Positions 1 to 5,460 of a stretch of 5,460 nt of DNA are shown piece after piece. Origin of the DNA: B4-G1 sp964393895 (GTDB lineage Bacteria; Chloroflexota; Anaerolineae; B4-G1); NCBI GenBank assembly GCA_964393895.1, contig CAYMWP010000205.1, positions 1 to 5,460 of the forward strand. The letters are read 5' to 3'. Position 1 is the stretch's first letter. Every line of letters begins with the position of its first letter. A program made the translations under genes and the position numbers. A model generated the notes under the pieces. It worked only from the letters and a program-made list of their open reading frames with translations. It was not told the origin of the DNA and made no database searches.

Positions 1-323
1 TCGGGTACAGCAAGCCGCTGAAGTATGAAGAGGCGGTCAAGGAGTACGGCACGGTTGGTCAAGGCATTCGTCGGGCGTTCACCTACAAGGCCCTCAACCG
101 CTTGATCCAAGGTTCGGCGGCCGACCAGACGAAGCTGGCGTTCGCGCAATGCTACGAGGCGGGACTCAAGCCCATGCTGCAGGTCCACGATGAACTGTGC
201 TTTTCGATCGCAACCGACGCGCAGGCAAACGAAATAGTCGAAATCATGGAGAATGGTTTGGAACTCAGGGTGCCGAGCAAGGTAGACGTCGCCCTTGAGA
301 AAGACTGGGGCGACGTCGACTGA
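1..323 (+). CDS. Family A (Pol I-type) DNA polymerase, C-terminal end (5' partial)
   Basis: This is the 3' end of a DNA-dependent DNA polymerase that presumably replicates the phage genome. The frame is open from the left edge (first full codon at 3), so the gene starts outside; 106 codons are visible. Seen directly: NRLIQGSAADQTKLAF, matching the NAPMQGTAADIIKRAM segment of E. coli Pol I, then LQVHDELCF, which is palm motif C, with the catalytic Asp at 189-191 and the His and Glu on either side. The tail VPSKVDVALEKDWGDVD corresponds to the conserved end of the family (VEVGSGENW in E. coli). The protein ends at about the same distance from motif C as E. coli Pol I, so the C-terminus is intact. 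The fingers, motif A, any 3'-5' exonuclease domain and any DnaJ-like insert lie outside. A TTG at 102 is an internal Leu codon, not a start. It converges on the giant virion gene with no spacer. Family assignment is very secure; phage origin is inferred from the neighbours. Confidence 0.95.
   Translation, partial: GYSKPLKYEEAVKEYGTVGQGIRRAFTYKALNRLIQGSAADQTKLAFAQCYEAGLKPMLQVHDELCFSIATDAQANEIVEIMENGLELRVPSKVDVALEKDWGDVD
183..194 (+). other. Polymerase motif C (VHDE)
   Basis: Codons Val-His-Asp-Glu form palm motif C of family A polymerases. The Asp (189-191) corresponds to E. coli Pol I D882, one of the two metal-binding carboxylates, and the Glu corresponds to E883. All key residues are present, so this end of the enzyme looks functional. 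Confidence 0.93.
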
Positions 324-326
324 TCA
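312..326. other. Zero-gap convergent gene junction with nested palindromes
   Basis: The polymerase stop TGA (321-323) and the giant gene's stop (TGA on the - strand, 324-326) abut exactly, making the palindrome TGATCA. Just before it lie two overlapping 6-base palindromes, GACGTC (312-317) and GTCGAC (315-320). No longer hairpin with a T-tract is visible on either strand, so I see no intrinsic terminator. Transcripts from each side probably run into the opposing gene unless a factor or distant terminator stops them. The palindromes may be chance; they fall within coding sequence. Confidence 0.75.
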
Positions 327-3300
327 CTGCTGCTGGCGCTGGAAGATTTCCATGTTCCGCAACCGGTCAATCAGGTTCCCGCCGAGGAGTTCTTGGGCGG
401 GCGGTTGCTGCGGTGCTGTGGGTGCGGCGGCGGTCGGCGCGGGTTCGCCAAACAAAGGTGTGCTGGTTGGCGCTGCCGTGGGCGGAGCCTCGGGAACAGC
501 CGTGGGCGGGATAAAGTCTTCTCCCGTGTCCACGGCACCGAGATTTGGTTCGGAGGCTTCTTGTCTCCGACGCCGGAACTCTTCTGGCGCCAAGCGCTGC
601 CCACGGCGCTCTGCTGAAAGCCGGTTAAGCTCGCTCCACGGAACATCCTCCGTCACGCGGCGACGACCCTCGACATTTGTTTGTATGGCCACGTCTTTGC
701 GGATTTCATCTGTTGCCAGCCCCGGCATGAACTCGCCCCGCATGATCACGTTGACCTCGTCCTTGCCGAGACGACCCTTCTGTATGAGGTTGCGGCGAAT
801 CTCTTGGTCCGACAAACCCAGCTCTCGATAGGCAAGGATTTCATTGTACAGCTTCGACTGCGATCGATACAGGGAGTCGAGGTAGTTGCCCCATGCATTG
901 AACATGTCTTCCGGGGTCGTGTCTGCGCGTTCAATAGCGCGATAGGCGACCTTCTTCGCATCGCTTCGCAGCGGGCCGTACTCATATGCAGCAAACTCGG
1001 CATCCTTTTTGAGGTTGATCTCCATCGGCGTGAAGCCCGTAATTTGACGGCCGATCTCCTCCGCCACATTGTACTCTTGGGCGCGCGGACCCGGGGTCCC
1101 CGTCATCGCACGTGTCAGTCGACCCGGCTCGATGTCCCCCCGCTGCCCCGACACGCCCAGCTTCACAATCGCGGGTACTACGGAATCGACGACATGCACA
1201 AACCCCTGAGAAGCCTTGGTGCCCCAAGAGTCAGATGGGTTGTAGATCCGTGCGCCTGTCTGGGTCACGCCCCCACGACCAATGCCCAAGGACCCCGGCC
1301 CAGCCGACGGAAGGGCGTCACGAACCCGCTCAAAGAAAATTGCCTCTGAGGCAAACGGATCAGCAAGAGCGCCGACCAGATCGTACACACTGCCCCCGAT
1401 CTGCTGGACCTCGCTCTGATCCAAACGCCCTCGTTCTTGGTAGCCTCGCAAAGCAGCCTGAGCCGCGTCCGTGACGAACGAGTATGGGGCTACATAGCTC
1501 AGGTTGATGTACTTGATTTTGCCGTCGCCGCTGAACTCAAGCGGAACAAGGTCCTGTCCCTTCTGGAAGTAATCAGCTTGCTCGTGCAGTCGATCCATCT
1601 GCTCATCGGTCATGCCGGTGGAGTTTTGGCCTGCACGAACAATGGATTTGGGCACGATCGTTGCGATGGTGAGAAGTCCAGTAAGGCGCTGAGCACCGTG
1701 TGCTCGTGTCGCGCGCACCAATCTCTCTGCTTTTTCTTGGCCCAGCTCACGCACCAAGTCGTCGTCCACCTGCGCGGCAAGTTCTTTCACACCCTGCTCT
1801 AGGATGTTCGCCATGTTGCGGATGTTCTCGGAGGCGAACGACGTGAAGTTACCGAAGGGCAACAGCCGGTCCGCGGACCGAACGGCCAAACCGATCTCAC
1901 TATACGTGGGCATGAACTTGCGCGTTCTGTCCGCCGCAGCCACCTCGAAAGAATCCAGTGTTCGCTTTGCGCGTCCACCGCGCCCGGCTCCAGCCAAGTC
2001 ATCTACCAAGTCCAGTTCAGATCGTGTGCGATCCACGAGGCCTGAGCGCTCCAGCCAGTTAAAGACCACACGTTCGTCATCAGCGCTGTTGGCAACAGAG
2101 CCGACCAATTCGCGCAGCTTCGCCTCCTCACTTAAGAGAACGCGCGCCTTGGCCAGTGCATCCGCCCCCTGCGTGGTTTTCTCAAAGAACTCTAGCATCG
2201 GCGCCATGATTGGCGTTTTGGTCTCCAGAGTTTCAATGGCCGAGCGAAGCCGCTGCGGAGCCCCGAACTTCGGACCCTCTTGCTGGATGCCTTGTAGCGT
2301 GCGCAAAAGTACGTTGCTGTCTGTCACCCCAACAAGGTCGAGCTTTCTTGCCAGTGCGTCCGTCCCCTCTTGGTCGAGACCTTGCAGGCCCCGAAAGATG
2401 GTTAGTAAAGATTGCCCCTCGGTCTGACCGAACCCCGACGCCATGTTGCCGCTGGCGATGGTCATGAGTTTGTTGCCTATGATGTCCCGGACCCGCGAGG
2501 CCGGGTTTGGGACGATCGTCATTTTTTGCGTCAAGCCTTTCATCTGGTTCAGAATGGCCCCAACCTGACTGATCGGGTTCATGTTGAGCTGCAGCGGCGC
2601 ATTCAGGTTGTCATACAGCTCTTTTGGAACGTACATTCCGCTCAACGCGCCAAACCGACCACCTGCGATGTCGTTCAAATCTTCGTCACCGAGTTTGACA
2701 TAGCCTTCCTCCCGCAGTTTCGTGGCGGCCTCGTCCCGCAGCTTTTGGTTTGATTTTCCTGCGCCAACGGCCATAGAAAGATCTGCGAACTCTTTTTCAA
2801 TGTTCCCGCTTTTCGCACCGGGTAGATAGACGTATGCTGGTCGGAGACCGGAGTCAATTTTCGCCAGCCCCTCGGCTGCTGGCACCGCCGTACGAGCCTG
2901 CTGGCCGTAGAACCGAAGGCTGGTATTGAGCGTGGCCATCTGATCAAGCATGTAGCCCAATCTTTCTCTGGGGTCGGTAAACTCCCCGAGGAGTGCGCGC
3001 ACCGGCGCGTGGTCCATCAGGGGGACACGCTCTTGTAGTATCCCCTTTTCCAGTTTGAAGATGGGGGTGTCCTGCAGGGTGACGCCGCGCTGCTCCCCGA
3101 GAACCTCCTTGCGAACCTGCGCCAATCGCTTGTTTATTTGCTTTTGAATCACCTCCGGGGTTAAGTCGACGTCACCGATCGGTTTCAGGTTGAGCATATC
3201 GAGCAGCGTTCTTTGTGCGGCGGCGCGGGCATACTCGTCGGTGATCGGACCCTTGGCTTCAGTCTTCTTCAGCCGAACAAGCAGGTCCTCCGCGGCCTTG

Positions 3301-4730
3301 AACTGTGGACTCTCCATCAGATTCTTGCCGCCGAGGGAACGGTATAGCTGTTCCGGGTCCTGATAAAGTTGATAGACCCGTGTCAGGTGGTTTTTGCCAG
3401 CCTCATGGTTGGCCTTTACAATCTCCAAAACGGCGCGGGCTTTTTCTTTTTGCGCACCCAGCGGCAGCATGTCTTCGGGTATGCCCTGTTTACCAGAAAC
3501 CGTGGGCGACCCGCTTACAATATCCTCTAGGTTCTTGATCAACAAATCTGTCAGATCGGTGTCAATCTGAACGAGATCATCTACAGCCTTTTGAAAGTCC
3601 TCGCCGTATTTTGTGGCCAGCGGCGTGCCCGTAGGCGCGTCCAAGTAGCGCAAGACATCCCGCTCAACCTGTTTCATAAGGTCAGCCCTGTCCGCCCGCT
3701 TGGCGGAAGCTTTCACAACCTTGCGGCTGGCGCGGTCGTAACGCGAGAGCGCGTTCGATATCTCATTTTGAAGCGAGCGACTGATGCCCTGTACCTCACG
3801 AATGTTGGCCCTGATTTGAGGAGCCAAGCCTCCGCCGGGGGCAAAATATCGAACAGCCTGTTCCTTGACTGTTTCGGCCCCGGGAAGTTTTCCTGCGTAT
3901 TTTCCAAGAACATCCCAGCCCTTGAGAGTGGCGCGGGCGGTGCCAGAAAGTGCGGGGCCGATAACAGGGGCACTGCCAAGGGCCCTTGATCCACGACCAA
4001 GGCCCAGCAGCGCGGTGTCAAAAACTGAGCTTAGCGCCGCCGCTTCCGCGCCTTGACGTGCCCGATTCCGGAATTGACGAAAGGCCTCCTCTCGCCCAGT
4101 CAGTCCCGTGTCTTTTTCGGTCTTCAACGCCTCCGGCAAAAACTCGAACTGGTCGGATAGGGTCGAACGACCAGCGGAGGACACCACGGCGTCATAAACA
4201 CCGGAGGCCAAGGCCGTTGCACCGAGGACCTTGGCGCGGTTGCCGAGGAGCTGCTTTCCCGTTTTGGTGCCGCCGAACTTTTCAGCCGATTTCATGAATC
4301 GACTTGTCGCGCCAAGGCCTCTACCAGTCTTTGCAACTTGACCGGCCCGACCAATCCAACCTGCAATAGGAATGGCGCCCGCACCAAACACCAGTAAGTC
4401 TCTGGTGGTTGTGCCGACGGGTGTCGTGGGGGTACCAACAAATCGATCAGCGGCGTCAAACGCAGCCGACACATCGTCGACGTAATCTGTGTCAAACGCA
4501 GCATCTACGCCAAGAGCAGCCAATTCCCCCAAACCTCTGGCAAACTCAACCGGCGCGGACGCTACCCCGCGAGCAAATTCTGCGATAGCGCTTGGTTGAT
4601 CGTCTGAGGTTTCACCTGACACGGCATCGCCTGCCATCGCCCCTGCCGGAATGAAGTCTTCGGCAGAGGGAATCTGGTCGAGGCTTGGGCCTCCGGTCAA
4701 CGCGCCCGGCGGTATAAAGTCCTCATCCAT
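324..4730 (-). CDS. Giant virion-associated protein, probable internal/ejection protein (1468 aa)
   Basis: This is a probable structural protein, possibly ejected with the DNA as T7 gp15/gp16 are; the exact role is inferred. The ATG at 4730 follows GAGG by 9 nt, and the frame is intact throughout. Layout: residues 1-45, acidic, with two EDFIP(P/A)GA motifs; 50-270, Ala/Gly-rich with hydrophobic stretches near 111-128, 167-186 and 232-262; 300-560, mostly charged helix; 739-763, the block IVPNPASRVRDIIGN plus SGNM; 957-972, LPFGNFTSFASENIRN; 1015-1031, a hydrophobic segment RLTGLLTIATIVPKSIV; 1123-1164, ADPFASEAIFF and GRGGVTQTGARIYN; about 1220-1340, charged helix; 1404-1411, a third EDFIPPTA; 1411-1446, a Pro/Ala linker; and a short final helix ending in QQQ. 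The LPFGNF, NPAxxxRxxxGN and RLTG blocks resemble, from memory, very large proteins of uncultured marine phages and HMO-2011-like phages. I see no lytic transglycosylase, protease or ATPase motif, so unlike T7 gp16 no enzyme activity is evident. A tail-associated or polyvalent protein remains possible. Confidence 0.92.
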   Translation of the reverse strand: MDEDFIPPGALTGGPSLDQIPSAEDFIPAGAMAGDAVSGETSDDQPSAIAEFARGVASAPVEFARGLGELAALGVDAAFDTDYVDDVSAAFDAADRFVGTPTTPVGTTTRDLLVFGAGAIPIAGWIGRAGQVAKTGRGLGATSRFMKSAEKFGGTKTGKQLLGNRAKVLGATALASGVYDAVVSSAGRSTLSDQFEFLPEALKTEKDTGLTGREEAFRQFRNRARQGAEAAALSSVFDTALLGLGRGSRALGSAPVIGPALSGTARATLKGWDVLGKYAGKLPGAETVKEQAVRYFAPGGGLAPQIRANIREVQGISRSLQNEISNALSRYDRASRKVVKASAKRADRADLMKQVERDVLRYLDAPTGTPLATKYGEDFQKAVDDLVQIDTDLTDLLIKNLEDIVSGSPTVSGKQGIPEDMLPLGAQKEKARAVLEIVKANHEAGKNHLTRVYQLYQDPEQLYRSLGGKNLMESPQFKAAEDLLVRLKKTEAKGPITDEYARAAAQRTLLDMLNLKPIGDVDLTPEVIQKQINKRLAQVRKEVLGEQRGVTLQDTPIFKLEKGILQERVPLMDHAPVRALLGEFTDPRERLGYMLDQMATLNTSLRFYGQQARTAVPAAEGLAKIDSGLRPAYVYLPGAKSGNIEKEFADLSMAVGAGKSNQKLRDEAATKLREEGYVKLGDEDLNDIAGGRFGALSGMYVPKELYDNLNAPLQLNMNPISQVGAILNQMKGLTQKMTIVPNPASRVRDIIGNKLMTIASGNMASGFGQTEGQSLLTIFRGLQGLDQEGTDALARKLDLVGVTDSNVLLRTLQGIQQEGPKFGAPQRLRSAIETLETKTPIMAPMLEFFEKTTQGADALAKARVLLSEEAKLRELVGSVANSADDERVVFNWLERSGLVDRTRSELDLVDDLAGAGRGGRAKRTLDSFEVAAADRTRKFMPTYSEIGLAVRSADRLLPFGNFTSFASENIRNMANILEQGVKELAAQVDDDLVRELGQEKAERLVRATRAHGAQRLTGLLTIATIVPKSIVRAGQNSTGMTDEQMDRLHEQADYFQKGQDLVPLEFSGDGKIKYINLSYVAPYSFVTDAAQAALRGYQERGRLDQSEVQQIGGSVYDLVGALADPFASEAIFFERVRDALPSAGPGSLGIGRGGVTQTGARIYNPSDSWGTKASQGFVHVVDSVVPAIVKLGVSGQRGDIEPGRLTRAMTGTPGPRAQEYNVAEEIGRQITGFTPMEINLKKDAEFAAYEYGPLRSDAKKVAYRAIERADTTPEDMFNAWGNYLDSLYRSQSKLYNEILAYRELGLSDQEIRRNLIQKGRLGKDEVNVIMRGEFMPGLATDEIRKDVAIQTNVEGRRRVTEDVPWSELNRLSAERRGQRLAPEEFRRRRQEASEPNLGAVDTGEDFIPPTAVPEAPPTAAPTSTPLFGEPAPTAAAPTAPQQPPAQELLGGNLIDRLRNMEIFQRQQQ
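393..500 (-). other. Pro/Ala/Thr-rich low-complexity linker in the giant protein
   Basis: Residues about 1411-1446 are dominated by Pro, Ala and Thr (EAPPTAAPTSTP, APTAAAPTAPQQPP), typical of a flexible extended linker. It joins the EDFIPPTA motif to a short final amphipathic segment (ELLGGNLIDRLRNMEIF) that ends the protein. This composition explains the GC-rich, repetitive look of the DNA here and several spurious open frames on the other strand. Confidence 0.7.
498..521 (-). repeat. EDFIP motif copy 3 (EDFIPPTA, residues 1404-1411)
   Basis: Third copy, almost 1400 residues downstream of the first two and placed at the start of the Pro/Ala-rich C-terminal tail. Like the N-terminal copies it sits in a region predicted by composition to be disordered, outside the helical body of the protein. 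Confidence 0.78.
4455..4502 (-). repeat. In-frame 12-bp direct repeat encoding AAFD
   Basis: The + strand 12-mer GTCAAACGCAGC occurs at 4455-4466 and again at 4491-4502, starts 36 bases (12 codons) apart. On the coding strand both read Ala-Ala-Phe-Asp, giving VDAAFD and SAAFDAAD in the N-terminal part of the giant protein. The exact DNA identity fits a small local duplication, though chance reuse of codons is possible. Confidence 0.55.
4638..4661 (-). repeat. EDFIP motif copy 2 (EDFIPAGA, residues 24-31)
   Basis: Second copy, 21 residues after the first, in a flexible acidic Gly/Ser/Pro-rich stretch. It shares EDFIP and GA with copy 1 but uses different codons for Glu, Phe, Ile and Gly. Confidence 0.8.
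4701..4724 (-). repeat. EDFIP motif copy 1 (EDFIPPGA, residues 3-10)
   Basis: First of three copies of an eight-residue peptide, EDFIP(P/A)(G/T)A, in the giant protein, immediately after its initiator region. It differs from the other copies at several synonymous positions (for example Ile is ATA here, ATT and ATC elsewhere), so the match is at peptide level rather than a recent DNA duplication. Confidence 0.8.
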
Positions 4731-4739
4731 TTAGGTAGC

Positions 4740-4743
4740 CCTC
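4740..4743 (-). promoter_or_regulatory. Ribosome binding site of the giant gene
   Basis: On the - strand the sequence reads TGAGGGCTACCTAA then ATG. The GAGG core lies 9 nt before the ATG at 4730 and overlaps the TGA stop of the upstream gene (4742-4744). This supports the chosen start, MDEDFIPPGA, and suggests that ribosomes finishing the upstream gene may reinitiate here. Confidence 0.75.
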
Positions 4744-5460
4744 ATTCCGAAGCTGGTTTTGTCTCGCGCGTGTATCCGCCCGTGCTTGGATTGTATCTCA
4801 AATATGACTGTTCCGGAAGGATAAAGCCGAGCTCTCGCTCGCTTCGCACCACGGGGAACTGTCCCGCTTCGGGGTCTGCGGGGTCCACATCCCGATACAT
4901 GTACATCTGACCAAGGGCCGCATACCGGCGTGGGTCTGTGATCTGACCCTCGGTCCCAAGACCCTCGATATAGCCAAGCATTTTTTTGTTGCGCTCGTTT
5001 ATGATAAACGCCTCTGGGTTATCCTTGTACTGATCTGGGATTGACCGGCCCGCCGCTATTTCCTCGCGGATTTTTGTTTCTTCGTCGAGAGCTTGTTTCG
5101 CGGGGCTGATAGCCGCAGGAAAACCACTGCTTTTAGAATAGGCGCCCAGCCGCGCTTTTTCCCGCTCCAGCTCCAGCCTGTTCTGCTGTTCGAGGTCCAT
5201 GCGCGCCGCTTCGGGCTCAGCCTCCGTCGCCGCACCCTGCTGCGCGATGGCGGTCTCAAGAGCCAAGGTCCGAAGCCCGCGCTCCCGCTCACGTTCCGCC
5301 TCGCGCCGCTGCGCCATGCCCTGTGTGCCTACCAGCAAGCCTTGGGCGATGTTACTCAGAGCGTTGGGGCTCTGCCCCGCGGCAATGGCGAGGCCGATCA
5401 TGGCAAGGTCCATCATGCGGTTGTCGACGCCGTCGTCCTCTTCTCCATAGACCTTGGAAA
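4742..5460 (-). CDS. Probable small internal virion protein with coiled coil (5' partial)
   Basis: This gene lies just upstream of the giant gene. From the ATG at 5416 it reads 224 aa, but the frame stays open to the window edge with 14 more plausible codons (including YGEEDDGVDNR). No Shine-Dalgarno sits at a usable distance before 5416; the nearest purine run is about 20 nt away. The true start is therefore probably outside. Numbering from 5416: residues 1-35 are hydrophobic and Ala/Gly-rich with SPNALSNIAQGLL; 36-92 form a charged Arg/Glu/Gln-rich coiled coil; 93-135 are a linker with SIPDQYKDNPEAF; 140-224 are a polar domain ending in a Tyr/Gly-rich tail. The SPxALxNI segment after a hydrophobic stretch recalls small virion proteins preceding large ejection proteins in podovirus-like phages, a role like that of T7 gp14 by position. 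I cannot name a specific family. No catalytic motif is seen. Confidence 0.83.
   Translation of the reverse strand, partial: SKVYGEEDDGVDNRMMDLAMIGLAIAAGQSPNALSNIAQGLLVGTQGMAQRREAERERERGLRTLALETAIAQQGAATEAEPEAARMDLEQQNRLELEREKARLGAYSKSSGFPAAISPAKQALDEETKIREEIAAGRSIPDQYKDNPEAFIINERNKKMLGYIEGLGTEGQITDPRRYAALGQMYMYRDVDPADPEAGQFPVVRSERELGFILPEQSYLRYNPSTGGYTRETKPASE

Noticed and set aside
102..323. A separate 73-aa gene starting at TTG 102
   Set aside because: The TTG is an internal Leu codon of the polymerase, between motif B and motif C; the frame is open upstream with matching polymerase sequence.
300..345. Bidirectional intrinsic terminator between the convergent genes
   Set aside because: Only short palindromes are present, with no stable GC-rich stem followed by a T-tract on either strand.
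295..831. 178-codon + strand frame with a Gly/Ala/Val-rich run that looks like a membrane segment
   Set aside because: The run is the antisense reading of the Pro/Ala linker of the giant protein, and the frame also overlaps the polymerase end in another frame.
681..1349. 222-codon open frame on the + strand, antisense to the giant gene
   Set aside because: It lies wholly within the intact 1468-codon gene. Its protein is Arg/Pro/Cys/His-rich with no recognisable motif, as expected from reading GC-rich coding DNA on the wrong strand.
1804..2427. 207-codon + strand open frame rich in Ser, Arg and Ala
   Set aside because: Composition is the mirror of Ala/Leu/Glu codons on the opposite strand. 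It has no motif and is fully covered by the giant gene.
3900..4730. Lytic transglycosylase domain at the N-terminus of the giant protein, as in T7 gp16
   Set aside because: The first 270 residues are Ala/Gly-rich and hydrophobic, with no catalytic Glu-Ser type motif or other SLT landmarks.
5199..5450. 83-codon Ser/Arg/Ala-rich + strand frame at the right edge
   Set aside because: It is the antisense shadow of the coiled-coil and hydrophobic parts of the - strand virion gene.

Overview
The window looks like part of a tailed bacteriophage genome, or a prophage or environmental phage contig. It is GC-rich and fully packed with genes: two coding blocks converge on one point, with essentially no non-coding DNA. 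The left edge holds the last 106 codons of a family A DNA polymerase on the + strand. The rest is on the - strand: a 1468-codon protein and, just upstream of it, the 3' part of a smaller protein. Both look like virion components. There is no integrase, RNA gene, CRISPR array or insertion sequence.

Layout: positions 1-323 are the 3' end of the polymerase gene (+). Its stop codon directly abuts the stop codon of the giant gene, which runs from 4730 down to 324 (-). Eleven bases separate the giant gene's start from the stop of the upstream gene (4742 to the right edge, -). That upstream frame stays open to the window edge, so its true start is probably outside. The two - strand genes form a tight, probably co-transcribed pair, with a Shine-Dalgarno sequence overlapping the upstream stop.

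Interpretation: position 323/324 is probably the boundary between a replication module (+) and a virion module (-). The giant protein carries phrases I recall from very large structural proteins of marine podovirus-like genomes, including the group typified by phage HMO-2011 and many uncultured marine phages. The upstream protein has an SPNALSNI-type hydrophobic segment followed by a charged coiled coil, which also suits a small internal virion or ejection protein. A marine alphaproteobacterial phage is my best guess. The grouping rests on recalled sequence phrases and was not checked by a search.

No clearly new system is visible. The most unusual points are an EDFIP(P/A)xA peptide placed at both ends of the giant protein and the zero-base convergent junction with no visible terminator.
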